In this document: piece after piece, positions 15,847 through 23,349 of the stretch | Layout: each line of letters begins with the position of its first letter | How positions within the stretch are numbered: position 1 is the stretch's first letter | Virus record (IMG/VR): IMGVR_UViG_3300014720_000125 | Span: 1 to 29,433 of that record | DNA: 29,433 nucleotides | Direction: 5' to 3' (one strand) | Origin: a virus | Program-made: the position numbers and the translations under genes | The notes under the pieces: generated by a model | Told to the model about the DNA's origin: nothing | What the model saw: the letters and a program-made list of their open reading frames with translations, nothing else | Database searches by the model: none

Positions 15847-16724
15847 TGCGTAAGGTCTATTTTGGAAACGCAAACAAGCAGGCTTGGATTCCGGCTCCAC
15901 AATCTGGAATGCAGGCCGAATCTGGCACACGTTTGATTGAAAATCAATTACTTAGCGGCAGGATGTCTATTACTCGATCTGGTGCAAACTCAAGGCGCTT
16001 TACGGCCTCTTGGATTGGTGGGCTAAACGAGCCAGGTATCGAAGATAGTCTCCACACAATTAAGGACTTTTATGATGGTGTTTATGGGGATGGTCCTTTT
16101 TATTGGAATGACCCATATGCTAGTGGTACCAATTTGCTACCACCACACTGGGCTGCCCCTGCGTTATCAAGGAATGACTGGCCGCAAATAGCATCATTTG
16201 AACCAACTGAATATCTAGCAACCGCAACCAATACGCTTAACTATCCGACATTTTCGGCAAGGTACAACATAACCGCAACGACGGAAGTTTCAAGCACTCG
16301 CAAGCTAACTTTAATTATTCCGCCCGATTATAATCTGCATTTTGGTTGGCATGGAGTTGTAACTTCTGGTCTGGCTAAAATGAGAATTACTAGATATGCA
16401 AGATCCAATGGGGCTGCAAGCAACGTTGATGCTGATGTAATTTCCGTGACTTCCAACAATAGAACCAATGTTTCTATAAACGGAGATACCTATTCTCGCG
16501 TGGAGATTTATCTTTACAAGCCAAATGGCGCAGCCTCAGACATAAGAATTAGCGGAATGATTGCACAGATCCTTCCGGATGGGACTTCTCCCGCGACTGG
16601 TGGCTTCCTCGGCGGAAGGGGAACATCCGCTCTTGAATTTGCTGCACCAGTAGCCCTTGAATACTATTCGGCCAACGTAAACAATGGACAGGTGGGTCTT
16701 AGCACTCAGTGGCAGGAAGTTTAA
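15846..16724 (+). CDS. Distal tail / minor tail protein (Dit-like)
   Basis: A 292-residue protein whose ATG overlaps the tape measure stop (TAATG). It starts RKVYFGNANKQAWIPAPQSGM, then SGRMSITRSGANSRRFTASWIGG, and a DFYDGVYGDGPFYWNDPYA segment near residue 75. In siphoviruses of Gram-positives the gene right after the tape measure is the distal tail protein that joins tube and tip. The pattern "...gp.yw.dP" is frequent in minor tail proteins of actinophages. The second half is beta-rich (TSNNRTNVSINGDTYSRVEIYLY) and could be a carbohydrate-binding or jelly-roll domain (inference). Confidence 0.6.
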   Translation: MRKVYFGNANKQAWIPAPQSGMQAESGTRLIENQLLSGRMSITRSGANSRRFTASWIGGLNEPGIEDSLHTIKDFYDGVYGDGPFYWNDPYASGTNLLPPHWAAPALSRNDWPQIASFEPTEYLATATNTLNYPTFSARYNITATTEVSSTRKLTLIIPPDYNLHFGWHGVVTSGLAKMRITRYARSNGAASNVDADVISVTSNNRTNVSINGDTYSRVEIYLYKPNGAASDIRISGMIAQILPDGTSPATGGFLGGRGTSALEFAAPVALEYYSANVNNGQVGLSTQWQEV

Positions 16725-18314
16725 ATGGCGACCAAGATAACAAATGCAACTGGTAGCGGAAGCATTCAAAATGATTCGCTAATTTCATTTAGTTATAGTG
16801 AGGATGTTACATCTTTAGAACCATCTAATCTGGATGGGGGAGTTGGTCAAGTTTCCATATCTGGCATTGTTGTAAAAGACGAAAAAATTGGAAACACACA
16901 CCCGGCAAGCAAGCTTTTAATTAACAATGACATCATTCTTACAGACAGTGTTTTCGGCTCTGTGCAATTTCAGGCAGACTCATTATCTGTGGGCAATGAA
17001 GTTGTTAGCATAACTGGTTCTACTATTCACGAAAGATTAAATGTAGATAAAACCGCTGGGCCACATGGCGGCACTGGTTCAACTCTTTGGACTGCAATTA
17101 CTTACTACTGTTCTTTAGTTGGCATTACTCCACAAATTAGCAGTGCACTCGAAGCTACCCTAGATGCAATTCCAGTGAACTTTATTGGCTGGCAGGGAAA
17201 TGTCTGGGAACACCTAAAAATGCTCTGCGCAGCTGTTTCAATAGATACATCCGGAAATATCGGTCTTGAAATGTATATTGATAATGATCAATTAGTTTTT
17301 AGGCAGGCGCTTACAACAAGCATTGATTTGACTGAATATTTAGAAGATGTGTCGTTATCAATTAACAGCACCGATACTGCTCAAAACATTGACATCATAA
17401 AGTATGAAACGCTATATGGCTCTAATCGCGTTATTGCAGTAGAGGATCGGGGCACACTGACCGCTGCTACTAGAAACGTAACAATCGACGATAGAATGCA
17501 GGTCGATCCGGGCGAGACGCTAATAAAAAGATTTAAGGTTAATGCATCGCTTGAAAGCGTTAATCAACCAACTCTAGTTTCTGCAATTAGCGAAGTTCCA
17601 TATCCCTTAACTGGCGGCTTTGGGGAATATGTAGTTGTTGGAAATGATGATCTACCAATTCAGCCATCTCAGTGGATCGATCAAGGCGGCAGCTTAACTG
17701 TATCTATTACAGAAAACCCAAATGAGATTGAGCTAATAATCGTTGCACCGCCAGCCCCGTCTTTGCCAACTGCTGACGATCCAACAGAGCTTACCCTTGC
17801 GCCTTATAAGATTGGAGTTGAGTCTTCTGGCGATGAAGACTATCCGGCTCTATACATAACTGGCACTGGTGTTTTCTTTGAGCGCAAAACAAAATCCTTT
17901 ATTACAGGCGCTTCTGATGAATATACTGCAAAAGAAAATGCCACAGAAATTGATAATCCATTTATGACAACCGACCATAACGTATCGACTCGTGGGGTTG
18001 CTGCAGCTCAGGCTCAATGCGGTCCGCAAATACTACTTAGCTTTTCTGTTTCTAATGGGGTTACCTTTGGGGATACAATTGGAAATGTCTTTAATTATGA
18101 AAGCAATAAGTATAGACTTTCGTCTATACAATTTTCAGACTCTGAAGTAGCGGTTGATGCCATCGGCTGTGCCAGAATTAGCGACTTTAACTCCAAGTGG
18201 ACTGGAAAAACTTTTACTAACTTTAAATCCATAGCACTTGATCCGACTCTCTATCCAACACAGGCTTTGACGTTTAATGAATTTTCAGTAATCCCATTAA
18301 TGGAGGCACAATAA
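16725..18314 (+). CDS. Tail tip / baseplate hub-like minor tail protein
   Basis: A 529-residue protein that starts immediately after the previous stop. It begins ATKITNATGSGSIQNDSLISFSYSEDV. It contains a TLWTAITYYCSLVGITPQ segment near residue 120 and GNVWEHLKMLCAAVSID near 183, a helix-turn layout typical of hub proteins that form the tail tip ring (gp27/Tal-like). Position after the distal tail protein and before the fibre fits the hub role. A proline-rich hinge (APPAPSLPTADDPTE) is seen near residue 343. I see no peptidase motif. The function is inferred mainly from synteny. It overlaps the next gene by one base (TAATG). Confidence 0.55.
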   Translation: MATKITNATGSGSIQNDSLISFSYSEDVTSLEPSNLDGGVGQVSISGIVVKDEKIGNTHPASKLLINNDIILTDSVFGSVQFQADSLSVGNEVVSITGSTIHERLNVDKTAGPHGGTGSTLWTAITYYCSLVGITPQISSALEATLDAIPVNFIGWQGNVWEHLKMLCAAVSIDTSGNIGLEMYIDNDQLVFRQALTTSIDLTEYLEDVSLSINSTDTAQNIDIIKYETLYGSNRVIAVEDRGTLTAATRNVTIDDRMQVDPGETLIKRFKVNASLESVNQPTLVSAISEVPYPLTGGFGEYVVVGNDDLPIQPSQWIDQGGSLTVSITENPNEIELIIVAPPAPSLPTADDPTELTLAPYKIGVESSGDEDYPALYITGTGVFFERKTKSFITGASDEYTAKENATEIDNPFMTTDHNVSTRGVAAAQAQCGPQILLSFSVSNGVTFGDTIGNVFNYESNKYRLSSIQFSDSEVAVDAIGCARISDFNSKWTGKTFTNFKSIALDPTLYPTQALTFNEFSVIPLMEAQ

Positions 18315-19462
18315 TGCAATGGTACAAAAACTACCTGGCTTCTGAGGTTCAGCCCTGGGCCAGGCAAGTCCAGAAAGAAATTGATAACGTTAAGGCAAAC
18401 TTCCAAAGCGCAGAAGTTAATAATGTAAAAAGAGACGATCAGCTTGCATCATCACTTCGTCAGGTTCAGAGCGCTGCAAATGCTGCCAGCGATGCTTCAA
18501 CGCAAGCTACTGCAGCCGCGGCACAGGCAAACACTGCAGCAACTAATGCACTCGCCGCCGCTAATACTGCAAACACATCTTTAAATGGGCTGGTTAGTTT
18601 AGGTACTGATGGCAGTAGCTACTCGGTTCATGGCGGTAACATAACGGCCAACACGATTACAGCAAATGAGATTAGTTCTGCATATGTATATGCGGGAAAT
18701 TTAAGTGCTGGTCAGATTACTAGCGGAAGTCTTAGCGCAGATCTTATTTCTGGTGGCACTATAGATGCAAGCAATATTTTTGGTGTGACAATTACTGCTA
18801 GTGAGATTACTGGTGGTTCAATAAATTCTAGCGGTACTTTTAGTACATCTTCTGGGGGAAGGACTACAACCCTTGGCAACGGAAATTTAAGTATTTCTGG
18901 ACCAGGGGGAACCGGCGGAATAAGTAGTCTAAGTGGTTATGGAATAGTTCTCCAATCTAGTAATGAAATTTTAGTAAGTGCAGCAAATGGAATTTCTGGT
19001 CCTAAATCAAGTTTTGACACCCATGAGGGTAATGGATTTGTAACAGTTAGGGATAACACTGTTTCTGGTAGCAGTTTTCCAGCTAACGTTTTTATATCTT
19101 CTGCAAATGGAAATATGGCTCGTAAAACAGATGCTTCTGAGCGTAGATTAAAAGAAAATATTGAAAATTTTGAATTTGATACTGATGCGTTTATATCCAT
19201 AAATCCAGTTACTTTTAACTATAAACGTGATGCAGTATCTACAGATGAGCAAGCAGAAGCTCTAAATGTTGGTTTTATTCTTGATGATTTTGAACAAGCT
19301 GGAATTTCAGATTTTTTAGTTTATCAAGCAGAGGGCGACAGCTTTAAACAGCTCAGATATGACCTTCTTGCTATTTATTTACACAAGGTTGTACAGACTC
19401 AAAATGAAAAAATTAAAACGCTAGAGGCCCGACTTGAGGCTCTAGAGAATACGGTACAATAG
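18314..19462 (+). CDS. Tail fibre with C-terminal S74 intramolecular chaperone
   Basis: A 382-residue protein. Residues about 20-95 form an Ala/Asn/Gln-rich coiled coil (SAANAASDASTQATAAAAQAN). Residues about 105-180 are repeats like "I.A..I..g.I" that fit a triple beta-helix shaft (ANTITANEISS, AGQITSGSLSADLI). From residue 272 the segment ASERRLKENIENF, then NPVTFNYK and a final coiled coil (EKIKTLEARLEALENTV), is the peptidase S74 domain of phage fibres and spikes. That domain helps trimer folding and then cleaves itself off before the Ser of the S-x-R-L-K motif, here Ser275. The mature fibre would be about 274 residues. It probably binds the host surface. Confidence 0.85.
   Translation: MQWYKNYLASEVQPWARQVQKEIDNVKANFQSAEVNNVKRDDQLASSLRQVQSAANAASDASTQATAAAAQANTAATNALAAANTANTSLNGLVSLGTDGSSYSVHGGNITANTITANEISSAYVYAGNLSAGQITSGSLSADLISGGTIDASNIFGVTITASEITGGSINSSGTFSTSSGGRTTTLGNGNLSISGPGGTGGISSLSGYGIVLQSSNEILVSAANGISGPKSSFDTHEGNGFVTVRDNTVSGSSFPANVFISSANGNMARKTDASERRLKENIENFEFDTDAFISINPVTFNYKRDAVSTDEQAEALNVGFILDDFEQAGISDFLVYQAEGDSFKQLRYDLLAIYLHKVVQTQNEKIKTLEARLEALENTVQ
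19455..19460 (+). promoter_or_regulatory. Candidate -10 element TACAAT, possible leaderless start
   Basis: TACAAT is followed by 6 nt (AGATAC) and the ATG at 19467, the same geometry as at 4862. A TTGAGG (19434-19439) lies 15 nt upstream and could be a poor -35. If active, it would drive the lectin-like gene and the lysis genes separately from the tail operon. Confidence 0.4.
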
Positions 19463-19466
19463 ATAC

Positions 19467-19832
19467 ATGGCAAATACTACTAAGGGCATAACCTACCCAA
19501 CTTCAAGCGATAGCATAGCTCCACTTGAAACACATTTTGCAAACCTTGCAAATAGTGCAGACAATGCTGGGGTGGTTTCTGGATCTTATAGTTTTACTGG
19601 GCCATCAGATACCTCTAGTCCAGTGAACATTGTCGTGCCCTATGGCGTAACTCTTTCAGGCAACCCAGTTGTCGTTTGCAATGTTCGTGGTGGGGCGGGT
19701 GCAAGTGGTTATGTTGCAACCATTTCCGGTACTACAACAACTACAAATTTCACGGCTCGTGTTCATAGACTTGCTGGTACTGGAGCTGACTCCGCATTGT
19801 TTATTGACTGGATAGCAAGCGACTACAGCTAA
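19467..19832 (+). CDS. Small H-type-lectin-like tail protein
   Basis: A 121-residue protein. The first 35 residues (ANTTKGITYPTSSDSIAPLETHFANLANSAD) are a common phage segment near fibre genes. Residues 38-121 have the layout of the H-type lectin sandwich: a strand with NPVVVCNV, then SGYVATISG, then TTTTNFTARVHRL and a final FIDWIAS. This resembles the "P.V.V ... vtttgFtv ... v.WiA" pattern of that family. Binding a sugar on the host surface is therefore plausible, but the match is by pattern only. It lies between the S74 fibre and the endolysin, a usual place for receptor-binding accessories. No ribosome site is seen, and a leaderless transcript from 19455 could explain that. Confidence 0.6.
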   Translation: MANTTKGITYPTSSDSIAPLETHFANLANSADNAGVVSGSYSFTGPSDTSSPVNIVVPYGVTLSGNPVVVCNVRGGAGASGYVATISGTTTTTNFTARVHRLAGTGADSALFIDWIASDYS

Positions 19833-19840
19833 AGGCGATT

Positions 19841-20392
19841 ATGACTTGGAAACTACCATTCCCAGATAAATATGTAACTGGTGAATTTGGCACTCGTAGT
19901 AAGTTCAGACTTGCTAACAATCTTGGACCCCATAGGGGTACTGACTGGTCGAAGCCAGAGGGGACAAAGATCCCGGCAATTACTAGCGGAACCGTCGTTC
20001 TCGTCCAGTACAGCAAAATGCTTGGATGGTGCCTTGTGCATACTGGCTGGGCAGAAAATAAGACTTGGCACATTGGGTACTCTCATCTTATGGAAGAGCC
20101 AAAATTAAAAGTGGGTGACAAAGTCAAGGTTGGTCAGACAATCGGATTGATGGGCTCCACCGGCACCGCTTCAAGCGGGCCTCATCTTCATGCCACCCTA
20201 GGAACTGGCCCAAAATCTATTTTTATTGGTAAGGTCTACGATTTGAAAGCTTTTATCAAAAAACAAGCCACAGAATCGTCTGAGAAGCCACAAAAGCCTA
20301 CCCCTAAGGAAAAGACCCCATCCAAGGGGTCAAAGCCCTCAAAACCCACTACAGCGGCTCCTAGGCCCAAAAGCCCTAAATCAGGGGGGTAA
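19841..20392 (+). CDS. Endolysin, M23-family metallopeptidase
   Basis: A 183-residue protein with AAAGG a few bases before the ATG. It is an LytM/M23 zinc peptidase. The Zn ligands are visible as His31 and Asp35 (HRGTD), then SHL around His82, and the HLH pair His115/His117 (GPHLHATLG). The helper loop KVKVGQTIGLMGSTG is also typical. The enzyme cuts peptide cross-links of peptidoglycan. There is no signal peptide, so it should need the holins encoded just downstream. After residue about 140 the protein becomes a Pro/Lys/Ser-rich tail (KPQKPTPKEKTPSKGSKPSK), probably a flexible or wall-associating tail with no recognised binding domain. Confidence 0.9.
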   Translation: MTWKLPFPDKYVTGEFGTRSKFRLANNLGPHRGTDWSKPEGTKIPAITSGTVVLVQYSKMLGWCLVHTGWAENKTWHIGYSHLMEEPKLKVGDKVKVGQTIGLMGSTGTASSGPHLHATLGTGPKSIFIGKVYDLKAFIKKQATESSEKPQKPTPKEKTPSKGSKPSKPTTAAPRPKSPKSGG

Positions 20393-20393
20393 G

Positions 20394-20624
20394 ATGGCCG
20401 GTCCGTCGTGGAAGCACAGAAGGCGCTTAATCTATGCAGCCTTTGCCCTAAGCGTGGGGATGATTGTTTTTGGTGCCGCTATTTATGCTAGTGACACCGA
20501 GGTTGCAGCTCAGTTAATTATTGGCGGAGTTGCATTAATATCCATAATACTCACAGCTTATACAGCCTTTGCGACTTTTGAGGATGTAAAATTGTGGAAG
20601 TCAGAAGATAGGAATGAAGAATGA
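20394..20624 (+). CDS. Holin-like membrane protein 1
   Basis: A 76-residue protein starting 1 nt after the endolysin stop, with a G-rich ribosome site inside the endolysin end. After a basic N-terminus (AGPSWKHRRR) it has two clear membrane segments (about residues 12-30 and 38-60) separated by a short SDTEVAA loop, and an acidic C-terminus (KLWKSEDRNEE). Size, two membrane segments and position next to the endolysin fit a holin. It resembles no family that I can name. It overlaps the next gene by 4 nt. Confidence 0.7.
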   Translation: MAGPSWKHRRRLIYAAFALSVGMIVFGAAIYASDTEVAAQLIIGGVALISIILTAYTAFATFEDVKLWKSEDRNEE

Positions 20625-20815
20625 CTCAAATTGATCCAGAGGTTCGTCGTTGGATTTACGGCGTAATTGCAGCAACCGTGCCACTACTTGTAATGGTTGG
20701 TTCACTAACCGATGAAGTTGCTCAGCAAGTTATGAATATCACAGCGGCCATTTTGGCAGTTGGTGGTTCTGCACTAGCAATTAGCAACGTTCCTGATGGG
20801 ACAAAGAAAAAGTAA
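20621..20815 (+). CDS. Holin-like membrane protein 2
   Basis: A 64-residue protein with AGGA 8 nt before its ATG. It begins TQIDPEVRRWIYGVIAATVPLLV, has a second hydrophobic stretch (MNITAAILAVGGSALAISNV), and ends in Lys (GTKKK). This "R.W.Yg..aa.vPLL ... aa...A.an.P" build is a common small holin-type protein in actinophages. Together with the preceding two-membrane-segment protein it could form a holin/antiholin pair (inference). Which one is the holin cannot be told from sequence. Confidence 0.72.
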   Translation: MTQIDPEVRRWIYGVIAATVPLLVMVGSLTDEVAQQVMNITAAILAVGGSALAISNVPDGTKKK

Positions 20816-20816
20816 A

Positions 20817-21068
20817 ATGTCAGACATGGCGAGAGACTTTACTGAAGTATTAGTAGCAATAGGGCGCATTGAGGAAGGCATCAAGGGATTGCGCGAATCT
20901 ATTGAAAGACTAGAAAAAAAGTCCGACGCACAAGATAACGAGATACAAGAAATGCAGCTTGAAATCAGGCAGCTTAAGACACAGCGGAGCACGGTTAGGG
21001 AGAACGTGGCTCTTGCTTTGTCAATTATGGCAGTTGCAATTACTGGTATTGCTAATCTTCCATGGTGA
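20817..21068 (+). CDS. XhlA-like coiled-coil membrane protein
   Basis: An 83-residue protein if it starts at the ATG at 20817 (1 nt after the previous stop); an in-frame ATG at 20796 would add 7 residues. Residues about 10-55 form a coiled coil (IGRIEEGIKGLRESIERLEKK, then EIQEMQLEIRQLK). The C-terminus has one membrane segment (VALALSIMAVAITGIANL). This layout is that of the XhlA/holin-accessory family. It is probably anchored in the inner membrane and helps endolysin release. It is the last late gene, and its 3' end overlaps the convergent gene at 21052-21330 by 17 nt. Confidence 0.7.
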   Translation: MSDMARDFTEVLVAIGRIEEGIKGLRESIERLEKKSDAQDNEIQEMQLEIRQLKTQRSTVRENVALALSIMAVAITGIANLPW

Positions 21069-21330
21069 GTCTAGCATTTGTCATTTCAGAATAAACCAAA
21101 CAAGTTTGACATTTTCTTTCTTTACAAACCCTATCACAATGATCACACTCAAAATGCGGAATTGATGGTTTATATTCCCCATCAACCCTAGTTATCTTTA
21201 ACGGGTTTTGACAGCTACAAATTAATGTTACCGTAAAAGCAAAACCGTTTTCATCATAATAAAAAATGGACGCGCTATCGTCTTCTTTTTTCTTTTTCTT
21301 TTTAAAAAATCTATCAAAGAGGCCAGACAT
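21052..21330 (-). CDS. Small Cys-rich, zinc-ribbon-like protein
   Basis: A 92-residue protein. The ATG at 21330 overlaps the stop of the exonuclease gene (TGATG). After a Lys-rich N-terminus (FDRFFKKKKKKEDD) there are seven Cys in pairs: C38/C40 (CSC), C62/C65 (CDHC), C69, C74/C77 (CQTC). The CxC and CxxC pairs fit a zinc-binding fold. The basic start suggests nucleic acid binding. It is the last gene of the minus-strand operon. The partner and function are unknown. Confidence 0.65.
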   Translation of the reverse strand: MSGLFDRFFKKKKKKEDDSASIFYYDENGFAFTVTLICSCQNPLKITRVDGEYKPSIPHFECDHCDRVCKERKCQTCLVYSEMTNARLTMED

Positions 21331-22064
21331 CAAATCCCCCTTGTGTCGCTGCTTCCCTCTGCTTTTTTGGACTTTTGCCATTTTCCGCAATCCGTGCACT
21401 GGAATCTCCTGTATTTGCCAGTCGAGCTGACTTCATAGCCCCTGCTTTGTAGTTTCTGTGATCCGCACACAACGCAACCAGTAGTAAGTTGGTCATAAAG
21501 TTTTCTGTTTGGATGATTGGGTATCCACGGCTTTAGCTTTTCATAAAGATCAACTAAAAGATTTACGTCCTGAATCTGGTACTTCTTCATCTCGCGCCAA
21601 GCAGACTTATCTCCAGCCATACACTTTACCCAAAGTTCAAAACCAGAGTGCTGTACTTTTGCTCCAACGCCAAGGGTTTGTGCAACATAATCAAGCTTGT
21701 TGCTAGGAAATTTAAACTGTGACTTAACGGCTAGCATCAAATCCATTTCCTTGTAGGGAGAGGGCGGTTTCATGCCAGCCTCAAGCAATTCACGCTTTAA
21801 GTGCTTTGAGTCAAAAGCTTTGGAATTCCAGCCCACAAGAACATCTGCCTCATCTAGAAGGCGGTGGATCTCTTTTAGCATTTCTTTTTTACCATCGTGA
21901 TGAACTGATTTAAAAATAACGCTTTTTTGACCATGCCAGCGAGCGCCGAAGCAAAGTATTTCCGTCGAGGACACAATTTGCCCAATGCTTATGTCTTGCT
22001 GATGAAGTCCCCAAACATAAGCAAGATTTGGGGTTGTTTCAATATCTAAATATAAAATTTTCAT
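21330..22064 (-). CDS. DnaQ-like 3'-5' exonuclease / RNase H-fold nuclease with C-terminal zinc ribbon
   Basis: A 244-residue protein. The acidic exonuclease motifs are in order: ExoI LYLDIETTP (Asp7, Glu9), ExoII LVGWNSKAFDSKHL (Asp85) and ExoIII KYQIQDVNLL (Asp166). They mark a DnaQ/RNase_H_2-type nuclease. The C-terminus has CVVCG ... CTDCG (C197, C200, C223, C226), a four-Cys zinc ribbon that may bind DNA. It probably degrades or proofreads DNA ends during phage replication. Most phage homologues that I know lack the added ribbon or have it as a separate gene. A likely ribosome site (AAAGGG) lies upstream. Confidence 0.85.
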   Translation of the reverse strand: MKILYLDIETTPNLAYVWGLHQQDISIGQIVSSTEILCFGARWHGQKSVIFKSVHHDGKKEMLKEIHRLLDEADVLVGWNSKAFDSKHLKRELLEAGMKPPSPYKEMDLMLAVKSQFKFPSNKLDYVAQTLGVGAKVQHSGFELWVKCMAGDKSAWREMKKYQIQDVNLLVDLYEKLKPWIPNHPNRKLYDQLTTGCVVCGSQKLQSRGYEVSSTGKYRRFQCTDCGKWQKSKKAEGSSDTRGI

Positions 22065-22084
22065 AGCGCCCTTTCGGGAAAAGA

Positions 22085-22696
22085 TCAGTCCAGCTTAACT
22101 CGGTTTACCCAAGTTCTACCAGCGTCACCGCCCCAAGCATCCCAAGCAACACGACCGGGAGATGGGTAACCCTTTTCTCCTGCGTTAAACCCAGTTGCCT
22201 TTTTGTCAACTGCGTGTCTTGCAAAGTACGATTTCATTCTGGCAACAGTATCACGACCAACTGATCCACCGGATGCAAGCTGTTGGGCGCGTCGCCTTCC
22301 GGTAGATGTAAATCCACCGCCAGCCTTGCCATCAGAAATCCACTTTAGGGCTCGCTTAGCCGCAGACTGCACACCGGATGGAATCTTGTAGCCGTCAGCC
22401 TCAACAAGTTTAAAAGCCTCATTAAGACTTCCTATCTTGCTAAGAGTCGAAAACTTGTGGCCAACTAGGGTCTCAGTTTCTTCCCAGCCCTCTGGCCCCT
22501 CTTTCCAAATTCTAATTAGAGCGGCCGGATCCTCAGCGCTTGCATTAATAGAAAAGTCCGAATCTGGCACGCCCAGGGTGCCGTCCTTCATAACGTGCTC
22601 AATGCGGCCACGAGCGGTACCACCGCTTGAGTTCCAACTTACAAAGTCGCCTTCTTTTAGGGCTTCTGGGGCGGCCTCTTTTACTTTCTTACGCAT
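22085..22696 (-). CDS. DUF2945-like protein with C-terminal WGGDAG domain
   Basis: A 203-residue protein (ATG at 22696, chosen because it overlaps the resolvase stop; an upstream start would add 9 residues). Residues about 14-66 (EGDFVSWNSSGGTARGRIEHV ... IRIWKEG) match the DUF2945/HVA1 TUDOR-like pattern. The C-terminus (YFARHAVDKKATGFNAGEKG, then PGRVAWDAWGGDAGRTW) is a segment that is also seen attached to phage head-maturation proteins and to many hypothetical proteins. The middle carries Gly-rich loops. Neither half has a known activity. The placement in a replication operon, instead of the head region, is noteworthy. Confidence 0.7.
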   Translation of the reverse strand: MRKKVKEAAPEALKEGDFVSWNSSGGTARGRIEHVMKDGTLGVPDSDFSINASAEDPAALIRIWKEGPEGWEETETLVGHKFSTLSKIGSLNEAFKLVEADGYKIPSGVQSAAKRALKWISDGKAGGGFTSTGRRRAQQLASGGSVGRDTVARMKSYFARHAVDKKATGFNAGEKGYPSPGRVAWDAWGGDAGRTWVNRVKLD

Positions 22697-23141
22697 TATC
22701 TTCTTTCGGCCAGGCCAACTCAATAGTCGGCAGGTGTCTAATACTTCTAAGATAGATTATAGCGTGCCTTATCGCATCATTTGCGTGGGGCCTTCCTCTT
22801 TGATACAAGCCAGCGCCCCTTAGCACATCATCGGAGCATAGGGGCTTTTGGGATGGGGATTGATAAATTGGCTTTACTGGGTTCCAATACTCTCCAGATT
22901 CAATGGCTCCAATAATATATACAGGGGTAAGGTCCGGAAACTTTACGCTGGGGCGAAGCACAAAGTCCTCACAGACAATTTGCGCCCAAGATCCCGCCCT
23001 AGCCCTGTACCAATCTAAAAATCCTGATAGCCCGCCCTCAACCTGCTCGGCATAAGATAGGATGGGTGGACTAGATAATTCATAATCTAGCTCAGCTAAA
23101 CCAGTTGTTCCCCCCGGATCAATCGCCAAAATTTTTGGCAT
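22689..23141 (-). CDS. RuvC-like Holliday junction resolvase
   Basis: A 150-residue protein with an RNase H fold. The metal-binding acidic residues are seen in order: Asp8 in ILAIDPGGTTGLA, Glu58 in IVCEDFVLRP, and Asp122 in PHANDAIRHAIIYL. That is the layout of RuvC-like resolvases of actinophages, which cut branched DNA before packaging and during recombination. It overlaps the next gene's start (22696) and lies inside the operon with Sak4, SSB-like and nuclease genes. A 7-bp inverted repeat, GCCAAAA-T-TTTTGGC (23125-23139), covers its first codons. Confidence 0.82.
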   Translation of the reverse strand: MPKILAIDPGGTTGLAELDYELSSPPILSYAEQVEGGLSGFLDWYRARAGSWAQIVCEDFVLRPSVKFPDLTPVYIIGAIESGEYWNPVKPIYQSPSQKPLCSDDVLRGAGLYQRGRPHANDAIRHAIIYLRSIRHLPTIELAWPKEDNA

Positions 23142-23349
23142 TTTTTCTACCCAGCTTCTCTTCTCGTAGAACTTCTATTTTTGATTCTGCCTCAGACAAC
23201 GCTTCCTGTGCTCTGTGACCGTCATAGGTGTCACGCAAGTTACTCAGAGCTGCCAATACTTCATCAAAAGTATCGCGTATTGCCTGTTTGTAGCCCTGAT
23301 TAAAAGCTAAAACACCTTGCTTAGCAATAATTTCCTGTAGGTCACTCAT
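23119..23349 (-). CDS. Small helical hypothetical protein
   Basis: A 76-residue protein with AAAGGATCAAG directly before its ATG (23349), so the start is well supported. It is almost entirely alpha-helical and charged (QEALSEAESKIEVLREEKLGRKN). It overlaps the resolvase start by 23 nt and the end of the membrane peptide gene by 8 nt. No family is recognised. Confidence 0.55.
   Translation of the reverse strand: MSDLQEIIAKQGVLAFNQGYKQAIRDTFDEVLAALSNLRDTYDGHRAQEALSEAESKIEVLREEKLGRKNAKNFGD

Noticed and set aside
20314-20331. Hairpin GACCCC/GGGGTC in the endolysin C-terminal coding region.
   Set aside because: It has a 6-nt loop but no T-tract, and lies within a repetitive Lys/Pro-rich coding stretch, so it is unlikely to be a terminator.
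23125-23139. Perfect inverted repeat GCCAAAA-T-TTTTGGC at the resolvase start, followed on the plus strand by T6.
   Set aside because: It could be a weak plus-strand terminator or an operator, but the stem is AT-rich, and no plus-strand gene needs ending there.
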